A stretch of 64,000 nucleotides of DNA from Pseudomonas sp. B33.4. Lineage in GTDB: Bacteria > Pseudomonadota > Gammaproteobacteria > Pseudomonadales > Pseudomonadaceae. A model generated the notes under the pieces. That model saw only the letters and a list, made by a program, of their open reading frames with translations. It had not been told where the DNA came from and did no database searches. Shown one piece after another: positions 51,660-59,751 of the stretch; within the stretch, counting starts at the first letter, position 1; the number at the start of each line of letters is the position of its first letter. The stretch lies in assembly GCF_034555375.1 (NCBI RefSeq), contig NZ_CP140706.1, forward strand, positions 1,541,001 through 1,605,000. Direction: 5' to 3'. The position numbers and the translations under genes are program-made.

Positions 51660-52736
51660 CTAACCCGCATCAGGCTTCGGCCGCTCATACCGGGCGTTGA
51701 ATGCCTGTACGAAACCATTGCGTAAAATCTGCAAAAACGCTTCGAACGCGCTGATATTTTGCTGATGCACGTTGCCGCTGAGTTCGACCTTGGTGGCGAA
51801 CTGGTTTTTCGCCTGATTCTTCAGCACGGTTTCCGTCCCGCCCACCAATGCCTCCCAGACCGAGCGGAAGATGCTCTTGTTCTTGTTCTCAACGTCTTGT
51901 TGCCAGTTGAACACTTCGACGTCGCGCAGCAGCGGTTTGATATAGCCGTTGACCTGGGCTTTCTTGGCTTTGGCCTCGATTACCACATCACCGTGGCCAG
52001 CGTTGAAGTCGAACTTGCCGTAGGCCGAGGCGAAGTCGTTCATGCGCTTGAGTTCGATGTCTTTGGCACGCAGGCGGAATTCGAAGTCTTCGAAATTGCT
52101 CAGGGGGTCGAACGTGGCAGTGGTTTCCAGCGGTGCGTGGCCCAGCAGCAAGGCTTTACCTTCGAAACGGGCGTCGCGTTTGCCCTGTTTGTCGACCACA
52201 TTGGTCAGGTTGTAGATGCTCGCGTCGACATTGGTCGCGTTCATGTTCACTGGAGGTTTTGAATTGAAGTTGCGGAAACTGATCTTGCCGTCCTGAATCT
52301 GTACTTCGTCGAGAGTGATCGGCAGCAATTTGCCCAGTTGCGCGCGCCAGTCGGTGCCTTGACCTGTTTGTGAGTTCTGTTTGTTAGCGCCACCATCGAC
52401 GAAATTGACTTCAGGATTTACGAATCTCACCTGCGCCACGACGGCATGGTCGTACCACAGCGAATGCCAACTGACTGCCAGATCGATCAGCGGTGCGTTG
52501 ACGAATGGTACCGGTACCTTGCCGTCGACCTTGACGATTTTCAGCCCGTTGATCTTGTAGGCGCCGCGCCATAGGGCCAGATCGACATCAGTGATCTGGC
52601 CCCGATAGTCACCCATGTCCGCGAGTTTGCCGTTCAGGTAGTCGCGCACCATGTAAGGCAGCGCGATATGCAGCGCGATCAGCAACACAACGACGACGGC
52701 AAAAATCCCTAATGGCCAGCTGTAGCGACGCTTCAT
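51660..52736 (-). CDS. AsmA-like DUF748 protein
   Basis: A 358-residue protein anchored by one N-terminal helix (WPLGIFAVVVVLLIALHIALPY) with the rest in the periplasm. LWRGAYKINGLKIVKVDGKVPVPF, VDLAVSWHSLWYDH-like segments and PLLRDVEVFNWQQDVENK fit the DUF748/AsmA group, which includes long bridge-like proteins linked to outer-membrane lipid transport. This one is short for the group. Divergent from cysK by about 125 bases. Confidence 0.82.
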   Translation of the reverse strand: MKRRYSWPLGIFAVVVVLLIALHIALPYMVRDYLNGKLADMGDYRGQITDVDLALWRGAYKINGLKIVKVDGKVPVPFVNAPLIDLAVSWHSLWYDHAVVAQVRFVNPEVNFVDGGANKQNSQTGQGTDWRAQLGKLLPITLDEVQIQDGKISFRNFNSKPPVNMNATNVDASIYNLTNVVDKQGKRDARFEGKALLLGHAPLETTATFDPLSNFEDFEFRLRAKDIELKRMNDFASAYGKFDFNAGHGDVVIEAKAKKAQVNGYIKPLLRDVEVFNWQQDVENKNKSIFRSVWEALVGGTETVLKNQAKNQFATKVELSGNVHQQNISAFEAFLQILRNGFVQAFNARYERPKPDAG

Positions 52737-52863
52737 GACGGCAATTCCCTGACGATGTAAGCGATTGACTGTTACGTCGCGCAGACGTTCGACCCGACTG
52801 GACTGTGATGGGCAACAGGCTTACCTTGGAACGCTGAATTCAATGCTGCATAAGGACCCAGCC

Positions 52864-53838
52864 ATGAGCCGTATTTTTGCTGACAACGCCCATTCCATCG
52901 GCAACACGCCGCTGGTGCAGATCAACCGCATCGCGCCGCGTGGCGTGACCATTCTGGCCAAGATCGAGGGGCGCAACCCCGGTTATTCGGTCAAGTGCCG
53001 GATCGGCGCCAACATGATCTGGGACGCCGAAAGCAGCGGCAAACTCAAGCCGGGCATGACCATTGTCGAGCCTACATCGGGTAACACAGGGATTGGCCTG
53101 GCATTTGTTGCTGCTGCCCGTGGTTACAAATTGATGCTGACCATGCCGGCCTCGATGAGCATCGAGCGCCGAAAGGTCCTCAAGGCATTGGGTGCCGAAC
53201 TGGTGCTGACCGAGCCGGCCAAGGGCATGAAAGGGGCTATCGAAAAGGCTGCCGAGATCGTCGCCAGCGACGCCGACAAATATTTCATGCCGGCGCAGTT
53301 CGACAACCCGGCCAACCCGGCGATTCACGAAAAAACCACCGGCCCGGAAATCTGGAACGATACCGACGGCGCTGTCGATGTACTGGTCGCTGGCGTCGGC
53401 ACCGGTGGAACCATCACTGGCGTTTCGCGTTATATCAAGAATACCCAAGGCAAGCCGATTCTGTCGGTAGCCGTGGAGCCGATGTCCTCGCCGGTGATCA
53501 CCCAGGCGCTGGCCGGTGAAGAGATCAAACCGAGCCCGCACAAGATTCAGGGCATCGGTGCCGGTTTTGTGCCGAAGAACCTTGATCTGTCGATGGTTGA
53601 CCGGGTCGAGCAGGTCACCGACGACGAGTCCAAGGCCATGGCGCTGCGTCTGATGCAGGAAGAAGGGATTTTGTGCGGTATCTCTTGCGGTGCGGCGATG
53701 GCCGTGGCGGTGCGTCTGGCAGAGACGCCGGAGATGCAGGGCAAGACTATCGTCGTGATTCTGCCGGACTCCGGCGAGCGTTATCTGTCGAGCATGTTGT
53801 TCAGTGATCTGTTTACCGAACAGGAGACGCAGCAGTAA
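52864..53838 (+). CDS. cysK: Cysteine synthase A
   Basis: A 324-residue pyridoxal-phosphate enzyme that makes cysteine from O-acetylserine and sulfide. The PLP Lys is in [16 protein letters not shown], the substrate loop is [12 protein letters not shown], the phosphate cradle is [10 protein letters not shown] and the C-terminal Ser is in [10 protein letters not shown]. It is very similar to E. coli CysK along its length. The ATG at 52864 ([19 protein letters not shown]) gives the standard N terminus; 33 upstream codons are spurious. Confidence 0.95.
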   Translation: MSRIFADNAHSIGNTPLVQINRIAPRGVTILAKIEGRNPGYSVKCRIGANMIWDAESSGKLKPGMTIVEPTSGNTGIGLAFVAAARGYKLMLTMPASMSIERRKVLKALGAELVLTEPAKGMKGAIEKAAEIVASDADKYFMPAQFDNPANPAIHEKTTGPEIWNDTDGAVDVLVAGVGTGGTITGVSRYIKNTQGKPILSVAVEPMSSPVITQALAGEEIKPSPHKIQGIGAGFVPKNLDLSMVDRVEQVTDDESKAMALRLMQEEGILCGISCGAAMAVAVRLAETPEMQGKTIVVILPDSGERYLSSMLFSDLFTEQETQQ

Positions 53839-54022
53839 CCGAGTTGATTCAGGTCAGCCGGGGTTCAGGATCGATATGCTAATAAATGCTTTGTTGCGCA
53901 ATTCTTAACACTGAATCTTGGGTTGAACGGGTTTTGCCCGGCGCCGGTAGTGTTTATCATGGCCGGCTGCCATGCCGGGTAAAGGGCATTGCGCAGCGTT
54001 GTCTTTATTCAAGGAGTCGTTG

Positions 54023-54961
54023 ATGACCTTTTCGTTAGCCGCCAAGGTATTGGTGCTGCTGCTGTTCGTGGGCAGCATCCTGTATGTGCATTTGCGCGGC
54101 AAGGCGCGTTTGCCGGTTCTGCGCCAGTTCGTCAACCACTCGGCGCTGTTCGCCCCGTACAACGCCTTGATGTACCTGTTCTCCGGCGTGCCGTCCAAGC
54201 CGTATCTGGATCGCAGCAAATTCCCGGAACTGGACGTGCTGCGCGACAACTGGGAAACCATTCGCGACGAAGCCATGCATCTCTTCGATGAAGGCTACAT
54301 TCGCGCGGCGGAAAAGAACAACGACGCCGGTTTCGGTTCGTTCTTCAAGAAGGGCTGGAAACGTTTCTACCTCAAGTGGTACGACAAACCGCTGCCATCG
54401 GCCGAAACTCTCTGCCCGAAAACCGTGGCGCTGGTCAGTGCGATTCCCAACGTCAAAGGCGCGATGTTCGCGTTGCTGCCGGGTGGCAGTCACCTGAACC
54501 CGCATCGTGATCCGTTTGCCGGTTCACTGCGTTATCACCTCGGCCTGTCGACGCCGAACTCCGACGATTGCCGGATCTTCGTTGATGGTCAGGTGTACGC
54601 CTGGCGTGACGGCGAAGACGTGATGTTCGACGAGACCTACGTGCACTGGGTCAAGAATGAAACCGACAAAACCCGCGTGATCCTGTTCTGCGACGTCGAG
54701 CGTCCGCTGAGCAACCGTCTGATGACTCGCATCAACCGCTCGATCAGCGCCTGGCTCGGCCGTGCCACCGCACCGCAGAACCTCGACGATGAACGCGTTG
54801 GCGGGATCAATCAGGCCTACGCCTGGAGCAAGAGCTTCAGTGACAAGTTCAGTGGCGTGGTCAAACAGTGGAAACGCCGTCATCCGAAGGCTTACCGCGT
54901 GATGCGGCCGGTGCTGGCAGTGGCGGTGTTGACGTTGTTGGGGTATTGGCTGTTTGGTTAA
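54023..54961 (+). CDS. lpxO: Lipid A hydroxylase-type aspartyl/asparaginyl beta-hydroxylase
   Basis: A 312-residue Fe(II)/2-oxoglutarate dioxygenase that would 2-hydroxylate the secondary acyl chains of lipid A. An N-terminal helix (LAAKVLVLLLFVGSILYVHL) anchors it in the membrane. The iron site is GGSHLNPHRDPFAGSLRYHLGL (split), with the second His in ETYVHWVKNETDKTRVILF. A C-terminal helix ends the protein. AAGGAG stands 7 bases before the ATG at 54023. It resembles the LpxO1/LpxO2 proteins of Pseudomonas; a role in lipid A modification is by family. Confidence 0.88.
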   Translation: MTFSLAAKVLVLLLFVGSILYVHLRGKARLPVLRQFVNHSALFAPYNALMYLFSGVPSKPYLDRSKFPELDVLRDNWETIRDEAMHLFDEGYIRAAEKNNDAGFGSFFKKGWKRFYLKWYDKPLPSAETLCPKTVALVSAIPNVKGAMFALLPGGSHLNPHRDPFAGSLRYHLGLSTPNSDDCRIFVDGQVYAWRDGEDVMFDETYVHWVKNETDKTRVILFCDVERPLSNRLMTRINRSISAWLGRATAPQNLDDERVGGINQAYAWSKSFSDKFSGVVKQWKRRHPKAYRVMRPVLAVAVLTLLGYWLFG

Positions 54962-54976
54962 GGCTGGATGTTGTAA

Positions 54977-55008
54977 TAAAAAACCGTTCCTTGAGAGCGG
55001 TTTTTTTT
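54977..55008. terminator. Bidirectional terminator between lpxO and the small minus-strand gene
   Basis: AAAAAACCG and CGGTTTTTTTT with a loop of about 11 bases lie between the lpxO stop and the stop of the 59-residue gene, whose TAA is in the T/A run itself. Runs on both sides allow termination in both directions. Confidence 0.8.
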
Positions 55009-55186
55009 ATGAAGAGAAGGTGAACGAAGCGCCAGCGAGCACGCCTCCTGGCTCTACCGCAGCTGGATTCACCAATGCTTCTCTGATTCGGTGCAACTCC
55101 CGTTCAGACAACTTTCCGGAAGAGCGTTTTCTAACAGCTTTTATCGATCTGGCGCCTGGCGCCCTTTTTTCATCGGCAGCCTTCAT
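55007..55186 (-). CDS. Small basic protein of unknown function
   Basis: A 59-residue basic protein (MKAADEKRAPGARSIKAVRK, then GKLSERELHRIREALVNPAAVEPGG). GGAGG stands just before the ATG at 55186, and its stop lies at a bidirectional terminator shared with lpxO, which supports it as a real gene. The centre looks helical and charged and the C terminus is Gly/Ser-rich. No family is recognised. The frame continues 7 codons further up without a ribosome site. Confidence 0.5.
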   Translation of the reverse strand: MKAADEKRAPGARSIKAVRKRSSGKLSERELHRIREALVNPAAVEPGGVLAGASFTFSS

Positions 55187-55748
55187 GGTGCCTCCGGCGT
55201 TGATCATTAAATGAGCAGTTGTCCGATACTAGTCTTACCAAATTAGCTTCACAAGCCTACCCTCTGAATCGAATTCAAAACCCAGCTGCCGGTAAAGAGG
55301 AGATCCTGTGCATTCCTTGTCCCCCATGGTTGGGTGTCGCGATTGCAATCCAGCCTATTCACCTTGCGGCCAACTGTCCCTGCTGGCCCTTTGTCCAAAT
55401 CATTGCAATCCATGTCCCACGCTGGTTATAGTCGGCGCTCGTGAGTCGTATGCCTCACCTTCCACACTCTCAAAAAGATCTGCCCCAATGCCTGCATCCC
55501 TCATCAACGCGGTAGTCGATTCAGCGGTCAACGCTGTCGTGGTGCCGTGCGGGAATCAGCAGCCCAAGCAGATCAGTCATTACCCCCCACCTGTCAGTAG
55601 CACGCCGGTGTGCGCAGTCGTATCACCGCCGGGCGTTGGCGTTTCGGACTGATCAGCACTGTCTGCAGAGTCCTGCCGCCCGCCAGAAAAACCTACTGAA
55701 TTTCAGCTTCGGCTGAGTTGGCTTCTTGCCTGACTACAGGTGGTATTC
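55187..55748. other. 562-bp poorly readable region before the first EamA gene
   Basis: No gene here can be supported with confidence. On the plus strand two overlapping frames are both rich in Cys and Pro: one from TTG 55219 and one from GTG 55308, the latter listed separately as doubtful. The sequence contains two copies of ATTGCAATCCA about 58 bases apart (near 55343 and 55402). Base use is more AT-rich than in the flanks. It may be the remains of a decayed gene. Confidence 0.4.
55308..55652 (+). CDS. Doubtful Cys-rich small protein
   Basis: A 114-codon frame starting at a GTG with AGAGGAG six bases upstream. The first 37 residues hold six cysteines (CRDCNPAYSPCG and CPNHCNPCP), and the rest is Pro/Val/Ser-rich without more structure. 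No family is recognised. The ribosome site is good, but the composition is unlike that of neighbouring genes and another frame overlaps it, so it could equally be a decayed gene or chance. No precursor-modifying enzyme lies nearby. Confidence 0.2.
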   Translation: MHSLSPMVGCRDCNPAYSPCGQLSLLALCPNHCNPCPTLVIVGARESYASPSTLSKRSAPMPASLINAVVDSAVNAVVVPCGNQQPKQISHYPPPVSSTPVCAVVSPPGVGVSD

Positions 55749-56612
55749 ATGTTTGTCCTGTCGAAAAAATCCGCGCTCGCGGCGACGTCCACGAGCCTGT
55801 TCGTTCTGCTGTGGAGCAGCGGTGCGATCTTCTCCAAATGGGGCCTGGCCCATGCTTCCCCGTTTGCCTTTCTGCTGATTCGCTTCGCGATTGCCTTGTG
55901 CGGGCTGGTGTTGCTGGCGCCGTTGCTCAAATTGAAGTTGCCCAAGGGCGGGCGGCCGATGTTGTTTGCGATCGCCACGGGCGTGGTGTTGTTGGGGGCC
56001 TATCAGATTTTCTATCTATTGGCGCTCAACACCAAAGTCACCCCCGGTGTGATGGCGACCATCATGGGTGTGCAGCCGATTCTCACCGTGGTCTTGATGG
56101 AGCGGCAGCGCTCGGCCAGCCGCCTGTTCGGTTTGGCGCTGGGGCTGGCGGGGCTGATCATGGTGGTGTACCAGGGCATTGGTCTTGCCGGGATGTCCTG
56201 GGCGGGAATGCTGTTTGGGTTGCTGGCGCTGGCGAGCATGACGCTGGGTTCGATCATGCAGAAGCGCATCACCGACAATCCTCTCGGTACGCTGCCGGTG
56301 CAGTATCTGGCCGGGCTGTTGTTGTGCGGGATTTTCGTGCCGTTCCAGCCATTTCATTTTGAACACAGCACAGGTTTCATCGTGCCGGTGTTGTGGATGG
56401 GGCTGGTGGTCTCGGTGCTGGCGACGCTGTTGCTGTATCGCCTGATCGCGCGGGGCAATCTGGTGAATGTCACCAGTTTGTTCTATCTGGTGCCGGCGGT
56501 GACGGCGGTGATGGATTATCTGATTTTCGGCAATCGCCTGGCAGCGTTGAGTGTGCTGGGGATGCTGTTGATCATTGTCGGTCTGGCGTTTGTGTTCCGT
56601 AAAACCAGCTAA
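55749..56612 (+). CDS. EamA/DMT-family exporter
   Basis: A 287-residue membrane protein with ten helices in two EamA repeats (about residues 12-140 and 150-285). The usual first-helix motif is LFVLLWSSGAIFSKWGLAHASP, and LFYLVPAVTAVMDYLIFGNRL lies near the end. Members export amino acids or other metabolites; the substrate is unknown. ATG at 55749 (MFVLSKKSALAA) is preferred over the GTG three codons earlier. A second EamA gene converges on it, but the two are too different to be recent copies. Confidence 0.9.
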   Translation: MFVLSKKSALAATSTSLFVLLWSSGAIFSKWGLAHASPFAFLLIRFAIALCGLVLLAPLLKLKLPKGGRPMLFAIATGVVLLGAYQIFYLLALNTKVTPGVMATIMGVQPILTVVLMERQRSASRLFGLALGLAGLIMVVYQGIGLAGMSWAGMLFGLLALASMTLGSIMQKRITDNPLGTLPVQYLAGLLLCGIFVPFQPFHFEHSTGFIVPVLWMGLVVSVLATLLLYRLIARGNLVNVTSLFYLVPAVTAVMDYLIFGNRLAALSVLGMLLIIVGLAFVFRKTS

Positions 56613-56644
56613 CAGATCGTCAGGTGGCGGCTTTTAGGCCGCCG

Positions 56645-56709
56645 ATCGCGAGCAGGCTCACGCCTACAGGGGAACGCATTCCAATTGGAGGAGTGAGCCT
56701 GCTCGCGAT
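56645..56709. repeat. Hybrid REP doublet
   Basis: The arms ATCGCGAGCAGGCTCACGCC and GAGTGAGCCTGCTCGCGAT belong to the GAGCGAGCC family, but the 20-base loop AGGGGAACGCATTCCAA is the loop seen in the GTAGGAGCTGCCG-type pair at 13541-13619. It lies between the convergent EamA genes. Confidence 0.8.
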
Positions 56710-56733
56710 GGCCGTCTTGGCCACAGCACAAAT

Positions 56734-57642
56734 TTATCGGGCCGGCACCTCAGCCGGCTTCACCACCGCCGGCTTCAACACCAACCACAACGCCGCCGCA
56801 ATCAGCACGCCACCGTAGATATGCGCCATCGACAACGGCTCATCCAGCAACAACGCCCCCCACAAAACCCCGAACGGCGGAATCATGAAGGTCACGGTCA
56901 TCGATTTCACCGGGCCGATCGAGCTCAGCAGGCGGAAGTAAATGATGTAGGCGAACGCTGTGCAGCCCAGACCAAGACCGAGCAGCGACAGCCAGACATT
57001 CCAGCCGCCCCAACTGACGGGCGGAGCGCTGATCACGCTATAAGTGAACAACGGCAACAGGAACAACGTCGCACCGAGCATGCTGCCCAGCGCCGACAGA
57101 CGACTGTCCAGTCCTCCGGCCTGATCCAGCCAGCGCCGCGCGAGGAATCCGGCGAAACCATAACAAGTGGTTGCGAGCAGACAGGCGACGGCGCCCATCA
57201 ACAGCTGCAAGTCGAACGCCACGGGTCCGGCGCGGGTCAGCACGCCAACACCGAATAACCCGAGAAACACCCCACCCAACTTGGCTGCGGAGAGTTTTTC
57301 ACTGAAGAACAATCCGCCAATCAGTACGCCCATCAACGGCGTGGTGGCATTGAAAATCGCTGAGTAGCCGGCTGGCAGTACCTGGGCCGCAACGGAATAC
57401 AGCGTCGCCGGAATTCCCGAGTTGATGACGCCGAGCAGCATCACGGTTTTCAGTTTGCCTTTGAAATCCCAGCGCACGCGCATCAGCCCAAGGATTACCA
57501 ACAGGCCAACGGCTGCAATCGACACGCGAAAGAACCCGGTCGGGATCGTGCCGATCACCGGCGCAATAATGCGCATGAACAGAAAACTCGCGCCCCAGAT
57601 GGCCGCCAGCGACAACATACGGAAAATATCGACAGGGCTCAC
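56734..57642 (-). CDS. EamA/DMT-family exporter
   Basis: A 302-residue ten-helix transporter. MLSLAAIWGASFLFMRIIAPVIG begins the first repeat, and IIYFRLLSSIGPVKSMTVTFMIPPFGVLWGALLLDEPL is the typical helix 8-9 segment of the second, with the conserved Pro and Glu. It belongs to a different branch from the EamA gene on the plus strand. Substrate unknown. It starts at ATG 57642, about 290 bases from the REP pair at its far end, and the chemoreceptor gene lies 85 bases upstream on the same strand. Confidence 0.9.
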   Translation of the reverse strand: MSPVDIFRMLSLAAIWGASFLFMRIIAPVIGTIPTGFFRVSIAAVGLLVILGLMRVRWDFKGKLKTVMLLGVINSGIPATLYSVAAQVLPAGYSAIFNATTPLMGVLIGGLFFSEKLSAAKLGGVFLGLFGVGVLTRAGPVAFDLQLLMGAVACLLATTCYGFAGFLARRWLDQAGGLDSRLSALGSMLGATLFLLPLFTYSVISAPPVSWGGWNVWLSLLGLGLGCTAFAYIIYFRLLSSIGPVKSMTVTFMIPPFGVLWGALLLDEPLSMAHIYGGVLIAAALWLVLKPAVVKPAEVPAR

Positions 57643-57727
57643 GGCGGGTCTCCTTCCTTGATCGGGACGAGAGTGTTGCCGAGCGCCCTGACGAAGGCAA
57701 CCGCTATTGGGGCATGCAACTTTCCGA

Positions 57728-59353
57728 TCAGATCACAAAGCGTGTCACCAGGCCGTTGAGATCGACGGCCAGACGCGACAGTTCCTGGCTCGCCGCCGAA
57801 GTCTGAGTGGCGCCAGCGGCGGTCTGGGCCGAGAGGTCGCGGATGGTCACCAGATTCTGATCGACCTCACGCGCCACCAATGCCTGCTGCTCGGCCGCAC
57901 TGGCGATCACCAGGTTGCGTTGGTTGATCTGCGAGATCGACGCGGTGATTTTTTCCAGTGCCTGACCGGCGCTGTTGGCGCGGCGCAACGTCTGACCCGC
58001 CTGCTCAGCACTGCTCTGCAACGCACCCACGGTCGACCCCGTACCTTGCTGGATGCTGCTGATCATCAGCTCGATTTCTTCGGTGGAGTTCTGCGTGCGT
58101 TGGGCCAGCGAACGCACTTCATCGGCGACCACGGCAAAGCCGCGCCCGGCTTCACCGGCCCGAGCCGCTTCGATCGCCGCATTGAGCGCCAGCAGATTGG
58201 TCTGCCCGGCAATTCCGCGAATCACCTCCAGCACTTTGCTGATGTCCTGCGCCTGAGTGGCCAGGCCCTCGGCTTGCTCCGATGCGCCGAGTACCGCATC
58301 GACCAGTTGTTGAATCGAGCTGATGGTTTCGCTGACCTGTACATGGCCGTGCTTGCTGTCTTCATTGGAGGCGGCGGACGCCTCGGCGCTGGACACGGCG
58401 TTGGCGGCGACTTCATCCACCGCTGTGCTCATCTCGGTGACTGCCGTGGCGGCTTGTTCGATCTGATCATTCTGCTGCTGCAGTCCGCGAGTACTTTGCT
58501 CCATCACCGAACTCATTTCCTCGGCAGCGGAGGCCAGTTGCTGCGCCGATTCGCTGATACCGCGGATGGTCGAGCGCAGATTGCCCTGCATCTCGGCCAA
58601 GGCGTCGAGCAGCTGCGACGCCTCATCTTTGCCGCTACTGATGATTTCGCCACTGAGATTGCCGGCCGCAATGCGCCGCGCCACATCCAGTGCCTGATTG
58701 ATCGGCGTGGTGATGCTGCGTGTCAGTTGCCAGGCCAACAGCAGCGTGGCAATCAGGGCGACCACGATGATGATTGCGACGATCCACAATGCCCGTTGGT
58801 ACATCGCGGCGGCGGCATCAGCAGCGGCATCGGCGCCCTGCTGATTGAACGAGATCATCTGCTCGAGTGCCTTGTCGAGTACCGTTCCCTGTGGTGCCAA
58901 TTCATTGTTAAGACGCGTGTAGGCCTGTTCACTCTGTCCGGCGTCGATCTGGCCGATGATTTGTTCGAGGATGCTCATGTACTTGGCGGTGTTGGCATTC
59001 AAACCGTCGAGCATCACCCGTTCTTCCTCGCTGGCGAGCAGGGTTTTGTGATCGGTAAGGCGCTTGAGCAATTCCTCGCGCTGCGCCTTGATGATGCCTT
59101 TGCTTCTGTCGCGCACGGCAGGCTGGGTGCTGGTGATCAAGCGCAACGATTCGAGACGGATGCTGGCGATGTTCGCCGCCGCGTCATGGATGCTCTCGAT
59201 GCTCGGCATCCAGGATTCTTCAATCACCGTGGCACTTTCGCGCAGGGTTTTCATCTGGCCCAGCCCGAACAGGCCGACCACCACCAGCAGACTGGCCAAA
59301 ACGGCAAAGCTCAAACTGGCGCGCAAACCTATGCGCAGATTCCGGATAGACAT
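57728..59353 (-). CDS. Methyl-accepting chemotaxis protein
   Basis: A 541-residue receptor. Helix one is [22 protein letters not shown] (residues 8-29, split here), followed by a four-helix-bundle periplasmic domain of about 150 residues. Helix two lies near 190-210 ([21 protein letters not shown]), then a HAMP linker ([20 protein letters not shown]). The signalling hairpin contains the highly conserved [26 protein letters not shown]. No C-terminal CheR-tether pentapeptide is present (it ends NGLVTRFVI). The ligand cannot be read; 4HB receptors in Pseudomonas sense amino acids, organic acids and others. Confidence 0.95.
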   Translation of the reverse strand: MSIRNLRIGLRASLSFAVLASLLVVVGLFGLGQMKTLRESATVIEESWMPSIESIHDAAANIASIRLESLRLITSTQPAVRDRSKGIIKAQREELLKRLTDHKTLLASEEERVMLDGLNANTAKYMSILEQIIGQIDAGQSEQAYTRLNNELAPQGTVLDKALEQMISFNQQGADAAADAAAAMYQRALWIVAIIIVVALIATLLLAWQLTRSITTPINQALDVARRIAAGNLSGEIISSGKDEASQLLDALAEMQGNLRSTIRGISESAQQLASAAEEMSSVMEQSTRGLQQQNDQIEQAATAVTEMSTAVDEVAANAVSSAEASAASNEDSKHGHVQVSETISSIQQLVDAVLGASEQAEGLATQAQDISKVLEVIRGIAGQTNLLALNAAIEAARAGEAGRGFAVVADEVRSLAQRTQNSTEEIELMISSIQQGTGSTVGALQSSAEQAGQTLRRANSAGQALEKITASISQINQRNLVIASAAEQQALVAREVDQNLVTIRDLSAQTAAGATQTSAASQELSRLAVDLNGLVTRFVI

Positions 59354-59751
59354 CAGTGTGCTCCTTGATCTTTGATGGGGGAGGTCGTCCTCGTCAGCGA
59401 GGATCTTGTTATGAGGCGGGTAACGGCGGGCTGTATATCAAAGTGCCACTATTTTGGTAAGACCAATCTGCATGCGCCGCCGGCGGTAAGTGAATTTGCA
59501 GCAAAGCCACGAGCTAGAGGCGTCTGATCAGTATTGGATCCGAAGCCCAGAGAATTAGCGGGTTGGCGCAGGGCTGCAAGAACGACCGATGAGGTGATTA
59601 ATTGACCGAACGGTCGATTAAAAAAACTTTGCTAAAAACTGCGTCGCTGTACAACCCTGACGCGGATTTGGCCGAAATTGCACTTCACGCGCACACGCTT
59701 GCGTGACTAAGCTCAGGCACAGATTTCCACACCTACGCCGAGGTCTTATCT
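59354..59751. other. 398-bp region between the chemoreceptor gene and aceK
   Basis: No gene seen. The main feature is a near-perfect 24-base palindrome at 59598-59621 (listed separately). The stretch around it is more AT-rich than average, as expected for divergent promoters of the receptor gene and aceK. Confidence 0.6.
59598..59621. promoter_or_regulatory. TetR-type operator-like palindrome upstream of aceK
   Basis: TTAATTGACCG and CGGTCGATTAA flank a central AA; 10 of 11 positions of the two arms are complementary. The GACCGNNCGGTC core resembles operators of several TetR-family repressors. It lies 131 bases before aceK and 245 bases before the chemoreceptor gene, so it could control either. 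Confidence 0.45.

Noticed and set aside
57707..59368. 553-codon plus-strand frame
   Set aside because: Exact shadow of the chemoreceptor gene, which has full HAMP and signalling motifs on the other strand.
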